A stretch of 9,369 nt of DNA from Syntrophaceae bacterium UBA2208 (lineage in GTDB: Bacteria > Desulfobacterota > BSN033 > UBA1163), in assembly GCA_002327885.1 (NCBI GenBank), contig DCUS01000042.1, forward strand, positions 1-9,369. Reading direction: 5' to 3'. Position numbers and translations under genes: made by a program. Every line of letters begins with the position of its first letter. The stretch's first letter is position 1. Below are positions 1 to 5,766 of this stretch, piece by piece. The notes under the pieces were generated by a model. That model saw nothing but the letters and a program-made list of their open reading frames with translations, had not been told where the DNA came from and made no database searches.

Positions 1-20
1 GCCAACTGAGCTACTCCCGC
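1..20 (-). tRNA. tRNA-Gly, 5' end only (cut by window edge)
   Basis: Read on the minus strand, the first 20 bases are GCGGGAGTAGCTCAGTTGGC. This is an acceptor-stem 5' half followed by the conserved D-arm sequence TAGCTCAGTTGG. The GCGGGAGTAGCTCAG start is typical of bacterial tRNA-Gly. The anticodon lies outside the window, so the isoacceptor is not seen; UCC is likely if this is the Tyr-Gly-Thr-tuf cluster common in bacteria. The gene follows tRNA-Tyr on the same strand after a 216-nt spacer. Another tRNA with a similar 5' half cannot be excluded. Confidence 0.75.
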
Positions 21-236
21 ATTTAAATAAGAAACAAACCTTAACAATGGTGGATATCCAATGACTGAGTCCTCTTCCCCTTGCCGAAATTAACACTCTT
101 TTAATAAAGGGCAAGTTCCCCAACTGCCATGCTTAACAGCATGAGGAAGTTATAAACTGTGCTCCGGGCCTTTAATTGATTCAATATGAATTAAGTGAAA
201 GGTTGAGTGGTCTAAACAGCCGCCTGCCGGCAAGCC
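21..236 (-). other. Spacer between the two tRNA genes, with possible stem-loops
   Basis: No protein gene or third tRNA is visible in this 216-nt spacer. Two short inverted repeats could fold if the tRNAs are made as one precursor. In the first, CATGC (128-132) pairs with GCATG (139-143), with outer arms AACT (122-125) and AGTT (148-151). In the second, CTTGCC (80-85) pairs with GGCAAG (110-115). Neither is followed by a T-run on the minus strand, so they do not look like intrinsic terminators. They could be processing structures or chance. Confidence 0.25.
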
Positions 237-321
237 TGGTGGAGAGGGGAGGATTCGAACCTCCGAAGGCATCGCCAACAGATTTACAGTCTGTCCCCTT
301 TGGCCGCTCGGGAACCTCTCC
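237..321 (-). tRNA. tRNA-Tyr (anticodon GUA)
   Basis: This is a complete 85-nt tRNA gene with an encoded 3' CCA (237-239 on the complement) and discriminator A (240). The acceptor stem GGAGAGG/CCTCTCC closes perfectly. The anticodon stem ACAGA/TCTGT encloses the loop CTGTAAA, which puts GUA at 285-287. The T-arm carries the conserved GGTTCGAATCC. The long variable arm of a class II tRNA is present, as expected for bacterial tRNA-Tyr. It is followed on the same strand by the probable tRNA-Gly. No clear promoter was found upstream of it. Confidence 0.97.
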
Positions 322-453
322 GACTTTAAATCCTCATATTTTGATTGATCATTTCCTCCTGGTACAGAAAAGACTGGAAAATCAAAGAGTTACATTTGTG
401 GATAAAGGTCCGTAAAGAATTTAACTTAAAATGAATAACAAAATAATTTCCTT

Positions 454-483
454 TTGTCAAGAAATTTTTTGAAGAAATAAAAA
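454..483 (+). promoter_or_regulatory. Candidate promoter for the octaheme cytochrome gene
   Basis: In an AT-rich stretch, TTGTCA (454-459, five of six matches to the -35 consensus) is followed after 18 bp by TAAAAA (478-483, four of six matches to the -10). It would give a leader of roughly 70 nt. A second weak pair, TTGCTC (498-503) and TACTAT (522-527), lies closer to the gene. AT richness alone can produce such matches, so this is tentative. Confidence 0.2.
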
Positions 484-559
484 ATAGAAATAATATCTTG
501 CTCCTATCCCCCTTATCAATATACTATTACCCTATCTTAACTAAAAATTCAAACCTGCC

Positions 560-2410
560 ATGCACCGGATACCCGTTCTGAAAAAAATTGGAATATTTGT
601 GGCGGCCACTTCCGTCACTCTCTCTTCCTTTTTATTTTACCCAATTTCAATCCCCTCACAGGAATCTTTTCACAAAAAAATTTTCTTGAAGGGGTTGGAT
701 GGAGCTCTACTTACCATGGAGAGTAAAATACCTTACAGCCCTAAAAAAACCTGTGGCGGGTGCCACGATTATGATCAAATCACCAATGGTTACCACTTCC
801 AACAAGGCCGGACCGATAAGACTGGTAAAATTGTAATCAGCGATACCCTTGATCCCATACGCCCATGGAATCTGTCTTCGGGGATGTATGGGAAGTATAC
901 CCTGGCGGCTATGAATTTGAGCCAATTGGCTAAAAAAGTGAACCAAAATCCATCTGAAATTGCCAAATCCTCTTTTTCTTTCGTTCGGAATTGTGGAGTC
1001 TGCCACCCCGGCGGGGGATGGAGTGAATATGACCGGAAGGGTCATCCCTACTATAACGAAGAGAGCAAAAGTTTTGGTTTTGAAAATTCTGGAGAAAACC
1101 CTACCCTGGATGGTGATTATACTCCCTATAGTGATGGGAATACCGACGAGGGTGCTCCCTGGGATCAAAGCGGAGTCAGCGAGGCCGATTGCTTCATCTG
1201 CCATTTAAATGGGTACCAATGGAAAGAGAGGGCCGCAACGATTAAAGGAAAGTTCTTCAAATATGGGCCGTCAGTTGGAGCGGGATGGGCGAATATTAAA
1301 ACCTCTAAGGATAAATTAGGAAATTCAATCGTGGATGAAGTGGTCATTGACTATGCTAAAAAAGAAGTGGCGGATTTTGAAAATGTCCATCTCAAGATTG
1401 TAAGAAGACCTTTTGACGAAAATTGTTGGTCCTGCCATGCCGTGGCGGACGGATGGAGGAAAGGCCGTCAATGGAGCCCGGAGACAGATGTTCATAAAGC
1501 CAAGGGTCTCCGATGTCTCTCTTGCCATCCGAGTGAAAAAGAGCATAACTTTGCAAAAGGGGATACCCTTCAGGAAACGGTAAGAGATGACTTGAACAAT
1601 ACAATGTTTTCCTGCGAAGATTGCCATTATAAGGGCAAAGATAAGAAAGCCCCAAAATATAGGCATCCCTTTTCCCCACGCCACTTGAAATTGATCGCTT
1701 GTCAAACCTGCCATATCCCGTTTCAAACCGATTCCACTGATTTGGTTTATGATCATGCCTCGACCGGAGAAACTCTGACCTATGATACCTCAAAATTTCT
1801 TTCCAGCGACCCCCTCGCCCCTAAGAGGTCCATCCCTGGAGTGGATTCAATGATCTGGTATCCTGCTGCAACAAAATGGAGGGGAAGAATTGTCCCGGCT
1901 AAGCCATTATTGATTATTTACTGGGGGGATCTGAATGTCAGCACCAATGTGGTGAAACCGATCCCCCTTTGGAAGATTCGGGAATTGAAGAAAACTTATC
2001 TTAAAGATGACAATGGAGATGGCCTTCCCGAAATCAATTCCCTTGACGAAATCAAAATCTTTTTAAAAACCCTGAAAGGAAAGGATAAATTTGGAACCCC
2101 CATCGCGTCCCATCCTGTTTTGATGAAGGGAGGGTTCCTTTATCAGTTGGATAAAAAGGAGGAAGTTGAAAAAACCAGGCATGTGCAGGCCGACGCCCTT
2201 GAATTCTCCCTCAGTCATAATGTGATGTCGGGTTCGGAGGTCCTTGGGGCCAGGGGTTGCGGGGACTGCCATTCTAAAAAATCTTCTTTCTTCCTCAGAA
2301 AAATCCTTTTCGATCCTTATGATGAGAAAGGGAAACCGATCTATATTGAAAACTGGGAACGTCTTGGAATCGATAAGGAAAAATTGAACCGCCTTTTAAT
2401 GGATCAGTAA
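560..2410 (+). CDS. Octaheme c-type cytochrome, exported
   Basis: The product is a 616-residue multiheme cytochrome c. Eight CXXCH heme-attachment motifs are seen, starting at Cys 65, 145, 211, 289, 319, 352, 381 and 567 (CGGCH, CGVCH, CFICH, CWSCH, CLSCH, CEDCH, CQTCH, CGDCH). A hydrophobic segment at about residues 10-32 after a basic start is a signal peptide or N-terminal anchor; no clear cleavage site or lipobox is visible. Heme attachment implies a periplasmic or outer-surface location and an electron-transfer role. Seven hemes sit in the first 385 residues. A heme-free stretch of about 180 residues follows, containing an acidic DDNGDG loop (483-488) like a calcium site, and then the last heme near the C terminus. 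The start has no good ribosome site (CAAACCTGCC precedes ATG). The gene stands alone and faces the esterase gene. It is not clearly a known octaheme enzyme such as hydroxylamine oxidoreductase or tetrathionate reductase. The partner and substrate are unknown. Confidence 0.93.
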   Translation: MHRIPVLKKIGIFVAATSVTLSSFLFYPISIPSQESFHKKIFLKGLDGALLTMESKIPYSPKKTCGGCHDYDQITNGYHFQQGRTDKTGKIVISDTLDPIRPWNLSSGMYGKYTLAAMNLSQLAKKVNQNPSEIAKSSFSFVRNCGVCHPGGGWSEYDRKGHPYYNEESKSFGFENSGENPTLDGDYTPYSDGNTDEGAPWDQSGVSEADCFICHLNGYQWKERAATIKGKFFKYGPSVGAGWANIKTSKDKLGNSIVDEVVIDYAKKEVADFENVHLKIVRRPFDENCWSCHAVADGWRKGRQWSPETDVHKAKGLRCLSCHPSEKEHNFAKGDTLQETVRDDLNNTMFSCEDCHYKGKDKKAPKYRHPFSPRHLKLIACQTCHIPFQTDSTDLVYDHASTGETLTYDTSKFLSSDPLAPKRSIPGVDSMIWYPAATKWRGRIVPAKPLLIIYWGDLNVSTNVVKPIPLWKIRELKKTYLKDDNGDGLPEINSLDEIKIFLKTLKGKDKFGTPIASHPVLMKGGFLYQLDKKEEVEKTRHVQADALEFSLSHNVMSGSEVLGARGCGDCHSKKSSFFLRKILFDPYDEKGKPIYIENWERLGIDKEKLNRLLMDQ

Positions 2411-2428
2411 TCCTTTAATGGAAAGATT

Positions 2429-3790
2429 TCATTCGGGGGATGGAAGAACCTTCAGAAAGACATCGGAATGATGTTGAAGAATATTCCCTGACCGGCTGCG
2501 CCAGAATTGGTAATTGTGTCCAGCCTTCCCATTAAAAGGCTGCACCGGAATCTGATGGCTTCTCTCCTTCAATAGTTTCTCAAAATTTTTATTCGCTTCC
2601 GTAATCCAGTCAAATCCTTCTTTCGATCCATAATCGAAATAGAACCGGCGGGTTAACTGGTTTATTTCTCTTCTTCTTTTGATCAGAGTCAAGGGATTGT
2701 TCTCCTGAATATGTCTCAAATCAAAGGATGAACTGGGAGGGAGTCTGTTCGGCTCAAGACAACCGAAGACTTCCAAAAATTCAGGGACTACCATTTTCAG
2801 CATCCACTTATCTTGGAGGAGTCCGATATCAAGAACCCCGCTCTGGCTGCTCACCGAGTGGAAAAGACGGGGATATTTTAGCCCGAGCTTTACCGCTCCG
2901 AATCCCCCCATCGAAACACCTCCCAATCCCCTTCTTCGGAGAAGTCTTTCTTTGTATGGAGATCGAGACTCAATATATTGAAGAAGTTCAAGGAAATAGG
3001 ATTCATGCTTTCCCAGGGCTCCCGGCTTCATGTAAAGGAAAGGGAAGAGGGAATAGTTCAGAGCTTCCCCCGGATGGAAATCATCACAACCCTTACGGCT
3101 CTTTGTCTCAGGGAAAAGCCTTTTCCCCTCATTCTCGTCAGTATAAAACCCATTGTCCCCATCAGGAATGACGATGACCATTTTCTGAAGAGGATGAAAT
3201 GGATCGTCCAAATTCCCTTTGGGATGAAGGTTATAAGAAACAATCGATTGAGCAATCTCTTTCGGGGAATAATCACTTTTAATAAGTCCTCCGTGTTGAG
3301 AAAGCTCCTGAAAACGCACCTCCAGGGATTTTTCTAAATCCCGATAGGACCGATTCTTAGTCTCCATCATCGCATAGGCGACGACCGCTATGTCCTCATG
3401 GAAAAGCCAATGATATTCCTCCTCTTTCACCTCACACAGGAGTCTCTTTGCTTTTTCCGGAGAGTGGACTTTCCACCATCGACCTGTCCGATGAAAATTA
3501 TACCCATGAAGAAGAAAGAGGACAGGATATCTGGCCCCGGAATTCTCGAAATAATCTTCTGGAAGGATGACGAAAAATCCCTTCTCCTTAGCCAAGAACG
3601 CAGAGAAAAAGGTCTCATACCGCACTAAATATTGATATCTCTGGAATGTCTTTGGAGAAAGGAGATAAGAAAATTCCGGATCTTCAGGACAGCAAGGGGA
3701 TTGATTGCCAAAGGTCCTAAACGACCCGGTGAGGATGAATAGAGTAAGGAAGAGAATGATCCAAAACCGTTGCCGGTATTCCACTTCCAT
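2429..3790 (-). CDS. Exported alpha/beta-hydrolase of the esterase D / antigen 85 type
   Basis: The product has 453 residues. A hydrophobic segment at residues 10-28 suggests export or N-terminal anchoring. The esterase fold (PF00756-type) is indicated by PVLFLLHGYN (89-98, oxyanion region), a PDGDNGFYTD strand-loop (209-218), the nucleophile elbow GVSMGG (291-296, Ser293), a likely acid in FDYGSKE (385-391) and a histidine in GHNYQFW (424-430, His425). A full catalytic triad therefore appears present. The predicted activity is hydrolysis of a carboxylic ester; the substrate cannot be read. The protein is much longer than the usual 250-300 residues. The excess is mainly an insertion of about 100 residues between the HGYN motif and the PDG strand, plus about 60 residues before the core. 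The gene is convergent with the cytochrome gene, 18 bp apart, with no obvious terminator between them. A ribosome site is lacking before the ATG, but the hydrophobic N terminus supports this start. Confidence 0.85.
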   Translation of the reverse strand: MEVEYRQRFWIILFLTLFILTGSFRTFGNQSPCCPEDPEFSYLLSPKTFQRYQYLVRYETFFSAFLAKEKGFFVILPEDYFENSGARYPVLFLLHGYNFHRTGRWWKVHSPEKAKRLLCEVKEEEYHWLFHEDIAVVAYAMMETKNRSYRDLEKSLEVRFQELSQHGGLIKSDYSPKEIAQSIVSYNLHPKGNLDDPFHPLQKMVIVIPDGDNGFYTDENEGKRLFPETKSRKGCDDFHPGEALNYSLFPFLYMKPGALGKHESYFLELLQYIESRSPYKERLLRRRGLGGVSMGGFGAVKLGLKYPRLFHSVSSQSGVLDIGLLQDKWMLKMVVPEFLEVFGCLEPNRLPPSSSFDLRHIQENNPLTLIKRRREINQLTRRFYFDYGSKEGFDWITEANKNFEKLLKERSHQIPVQPFNGKAGHNYQFWRSRSGNILQHHSDVFLKVLPSPE

Positions 3791-3796
3791 TTGATT

Positions 3797-3825
3797 AATA
3801 TAACTTCAAAAAAACACCACGACAA
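3797..3825 (-). promoter_or_regulatory. Candidate promoter of the esterase gene, with almost no leader
   Basis: On the minus strand TTGTCG (3820-3825, four of six) and TATATT (3797-3802, five of six) are separated by exactly 17 bp. The expected transcription start, about seven bases past the -10, falls at or next to the ATG at 3790. This agrees with the absence of a Shine-Dalgarno sequence there and suggests a leaderless message. The -35 element lies 3 bp beyond the stop of the small ORF at 3829-3978. Confidence 0.35.
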
Positions 3826-3828
3826 TAA

Positions 3829-3978
3829 TTAAATTTGTAGCATCAACTCAGGCTTTTGAATTTGTAAGGTGCACAAGGCTCCCATCTCTATTTTATTCTT
3901 TCCCGGTAAAAAGTATTTTTGAGCAATTACTTTCAATCCGCAATTGTTACTTTGTTGAATAGCTGCCTCTATTTGCAC
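3829..3978 (-). CDS. Possible small protein of 49 residues, unknown function
   Basis: A GTG codon at 3976-3978 is preceded by AGAGGAGA with about seven bases between GGAG and the start, a well-placed ribosome site. The frame runs 49 codons to TAA. The frame is also open upstream to a TTG at 4011, but that codon has no ribosome site. The predicted protein has no membrane segment or recognised motif. It includes NNCGLKVIAQKYF and KIEMGALCTLQI, with two cysteines. It lies 38 bp upstream of the esterase gene on the same strand and could share a transcript with it. I do not recognise it. A chance ORF or a remnant is about as likely as a real gene. Confidence 0.3.
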   Translation of the reverse strand: MQIEAAIQQSNNCGLKVIAQKYFLPGKNKIEMGALCTLQIQKPELMLQI

Positions 3979-4041
3979 ATCGAATCTCCTCTCTTTCTTC
4001 TTAATATGCAAATCGGCATTTTATTGTCAGAATAACCTTCC

Positions 4042-4053
4042 AGGTGGTGTTTT
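4042..4053 (-). repeat. A-rich CACCACCT motif, copy 1 (inverted)
   Basis: The complement of this site is AAAACACCACCT, identical over 12 bases to 5667-5678. With flanking bases, about 15 of 18 positions agree. It lies 167 bp upstream of the MFS gene, and the matching copy lies downstream in opposite orientation. Confidence 0.4.
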
Positions 4054-4151
4054 CGTCGCATACGTGTTTGACTTATATGCCCACGGAGAACCATTCTCAC
4101 AGTTCATGAGACTGTTTTTCCGAGATCTATAAAATTCCTGATAGCTTTAAT

Positions 4152-4167
4152 CCACAAAAAACCACCT
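4152..4167 (+). repeat. A-rich CACCACCT-like motif, copy 2 (degenerate)
   Basis: CCACAAAAAACCACCT resembles the downstream copy CCGCCAAAAACACCACCT (5661-5678) if two single-base gaps are allowed. With copy 1 it forms an 8-bp inverted pair, CAGGTGGT (4041-4048) and ACCACCTG (4161-4168). It may be chance, since the motif is low in complexity. Confidence 0.25.
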
Positions 4168-4219
4168 GATGCAAAGACTACTGTGGAAATCGAGAGGAAT
4201 ATTGGGTTAGATTAACGGA

Positions 4220-5383
4220 ATGGAACGTTATCCCAATTTACGTGGTAAGGCCCTCCTGTTTCTCTTTTTCCTCTGGTTTCTCTGGTTTATTAACTTTATC
4301 ACCCGGATAGTCTTCGCGCCGATTTTACCTCTTCTTGAAGATGAATTTATGATTAACCATGCGCGGGCAAGTAGCATCTTCTTATTTCTGTCAGCAGGAT
4401 ATGGCGCTGCAGTAATCGTTGCCGGTTTTTTCTCTGGTAAATTCGGCTACAAGAAATCTATTGTCCTTTCGTTAGGACTCGTGGGCCTGGTGGCTTTCTT
4501 GGTCCCTTTGGTGCAAAGCTTCTATCTGCTGTATCTTTTTGCTTTTGTGATCGGTTTTTCTGTTGGTTTCTATCTTCCGTCAGCCATTCCGCTGATCACT
4601 GAGTATTACTCTGAAAAAAACTGGGGGAAGGCAATCGCTATTCATGACACCGGAGCCCCAAGCGCCATTTTTGCTACTCCCTTTGTTGCCCTGTTTCTTC
4701 TCCACTTTTTCCCTTGGCGTGGAATATTTATAGTGCTTGCCTGCATCTATCTGGTCTGCTCTATTGTTTTCTGTTTTGTGAGCAGCGAGGTAAAGATCAG
4801 TAATCCACCCAAAACAGTTTTCAGTGATCTTATCAAAATCAAATCCCTCTGGCTGATGGCCGTAATTTGGGTTTTTGGCGCAGGTGCAAACCTTGGTATT
4901 TACTCTATCGTTCCTCTTTATCTGACAAAAGAGCTTCAGTTGAATATCGGCTATGCAAATACAATATTAGGTTTCTCCAGGCTCGGAGCTATTGGCATGG
5001 CCATCGCATGTGGTTTTCTTATGGACAGGTTTAACCTCCGAAAAATCATGTTTATCGTAATGATCCTTACAGGTGTCCTTACGGTTTTCGTGGGATTGGT
5101 TTCGGTAAGATATATTGGGATCGCTCTCTTCCTGCAGGCCTTCTTTGTGACAGCCTTCTTCCCGGTAGGACTTGTAGCACTCGCGAAAACATTCAACCGA
5201 GAAATGAGAAGCCTGGCCACCGGCATCATTCTTGCGGTGAGCATCGTTTTTGGAGGGGGAATAATTCCTTATCTCCTTGGAGTATCCGGTGACACAATCA
5301 GTTTCAGGCTGGGTATTACCCTTCTTGGCATATTCATAGCCTTCTCCAGCATGTTGATTTTCAATCTAAGAGAGCTTGAATAA
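4220..5383 (+). CDS. Major facilitator superfamily transporter
   Basis: This 387-residue inner-membrane protein has about twelve hydrophobic helices in two halves, the usual size for an MFS carrier. The loop between helices 2 and 3 carries a motif-A sequence, GFFSGKFGYKKS (69-80), and the second half repeats it as GFLMDRFNLRKI (265-276). A linker of about 20 residues around 190-210 (SSEVKISNPPKTVF) separates the halves. The substrate is not readable, and proton-coupled uptake or efflux of a small molecule is the family default. The ATG is the first usable start after the in-frame TAG at 4208-4210. It lacks a close ribosome site; GAGAGG at 4192-4197 is too far. The gene stands alone between two gene-poor stretches holding remnant-like ORFs and a shared short motif, which suggests past rearrangement here. 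Confidence 0.9.
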   Translation: MERYPNLRGKALLFLFFLWFLWFINFITRIVFAPILPLLEDEFMINHARASSIFLFLSAGYGAAVIVAGFFSGKFGYKKSIVLSLGLVGLVAFLVPLVQSFYLLYLFAFVIGFSVGFYLPSAIPLITEYYSEKNWGKAIAIHDTGAPSAIFATPFVALFLLHFFPWRGIFIVLACIYLVCSIVFCFVSSEVKISNPPKTVFSDLIKIKSLWLMAVIWVFGAGANLGIYSIVPLYLTKELQLNIGYANTILGFSRLGAIGMAIACGFLMDRFNLRKIMFIVMILTGVLTVFVGLVSVRYIGIALFLQAFFVTAFFPVGLVALAKTFNREMRSLATGIILAVSIVFGGGIIPYLLGVSGDTISFRLGITLLGIFIAFSSMLIFNLRELE

Positions 5384-5680
5384 TATCTTCCTGATAAAAA
5401 TGGCCGCCCACGAGCACTCTGCTCACTTTCTCCCGAAAATCTTCGATTCTTGAAGCCCCCCTCGATAGGAGGTGAAAGTTTAAAGCTCATCTTTTGATAA
5501 GCAAGATTTTTGGAAAACCAAGGATAATTGTAGTCGTTGGCTAAACGATTCGGGCAATGAGGAAACTCAGAAATTATCGACCTCTAAGATAACATCAGCT
5601 TCACGACTTGGTGGAATCCATTGTCGAGAGTTAGCCTTAAAAGGTCTACCAATTCAAGTCCCGCCAAAAACACCACCTTT
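5361..5680 (-). pseudogene. Broken remnant of an unidentified protein gene
   Basis: Three minus-strand frames join into one protein-like stretch if two single bases are removed. The first frame contains GRPFKANSRQW and READVILEVDN. It passes into the second near the TTT run at about 5571-5573, giving SEFPHCPNRLANDYNYPWF and SKNLAYQKMSFKLSPPIEG. The second passes into the third at the six-G run (complement of 5456-5461), giving ASRIEDFREKVSRVLVGGHF and YQEDIIQALLD before TGA at 5361-5363. As it stands, the first frame has TGA at 5654-5656, and the second carries TAG at 5584-5586, just before the join. No start codon or N-terminal part is seen, and the 3' end overlaps the MFS gene by 23 bp. I do not recognise the family. 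Decay is the simplest reading; base errors in the homopolymers are possible, and chance cannot be excluded. Confidence 0.42.
5667..5678 (+). repeat. A-rich CACCACCT motif, copy 3
   Basis: AAAACACCACCT is the exact inverted partner of 4042-4053. It lies 284 bp after the MFS stop codon, within or at the edge of the broken minus-strand remnant. The pair could be leftover ends of a small element around the transporter, although no target duplication or transposase is visible. Confidence 0.4.
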
Positions 5681-5700
5681 TTAAAACCCAATAAAATTAT

Positions 5701-5760
5701 TTGATCGTGATCGATAATTGGTTTAAATTAGGATTATCTTGACGCCTGTAAAAAGAGAGG
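5701..5760 (+). promoter_or_regulatory. Candidate promoter and ribosome site of the acyl-CoA synthetase gene
   Basis: TTGATC (5701-5706) and TAAATT (5724-5729) are 17 bp apart and each match four of six consensus bases. GATCGTGATC (5703-5712) overlaps the -35 and contains two GATC palindromes, a possible but unproven operator. GAGAGG at 5755-5760 is a good Shine-Dalgarno sequence six bases before the ATG. Confidence 0.3.
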
Positions 5761-5766
5761 ATTTCT

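Larger units (their letters stand above)
3979..4219. other. Intergenic stretch before the MFS gene, no convincing gene
   Basis: About 240 bp lie between the small minus-strand ORF and the transporter gene. A plus-strand frame (3959-4132) is open to TAA and ends in a protein-like stretch (VFVAYVFDLYAHGEPF), but it has no plausible start. A small hairpin, ACAGT (4099-4103) with ACTGT (4111-4115) followed by TTTT, could be a weak plus-strand terminator. An overlapping alternative pairing is TCTCA (4095-4099) with TGAGA (4107-4111). TATAAA at 4128-4133 is a possible -10 for the transporter, without a good -35. Two copies of the A-rich CACCACCT-like motif are also here. Confidence 0.35.

Noticed and set aside
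327..360. Minus-strand AGGAGG (355-360) followed by ATG (350-352) and an eight-codon ORF just upstream of tRNA-Tyr
   Set aside because: The gap between AGGAGG and ATG is only two bases, too short for normal initiation, and an eight-residue peptide before a tRNA has no other support.
707..1756. Long open frames on the minus strand opposite the cytochrome gene, up to 165 codons
   Set aside because: They are shadows of the cytochrome frame, which has eight heme motifs and an export signal. The opposite frames have no motifs or ribosome sites.
2411..2428. Bidirectional terminator between the cytochrome and esterase genes
   Set aside because: The 18-bp gap holds only GAAA and TTTC around two bases; no stable stem or T-run is visible.
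2728..3337. Plus-strand ORFs of 119-147 codons opposite the esterase gene
   Set aside because: They overlap an intact hydrolase with a full catalytic set on the other strand and show no recognisable domain.
4220..5383. Complete transposon carrying the MFS gene
   Set aside because: No transposase, long terminal repeat or target-site duplication is visible. Only short motif copies flank it, so only the motif is reported.
5269..5490. A 73-codon minus-strand ORF across the end of the MFS gene, taken as a gene
   Set aside because: Its second half only mirrors the MFS coding strand. The meaningful part shifts frame at the G6 run and is described as part of the broken remnant.
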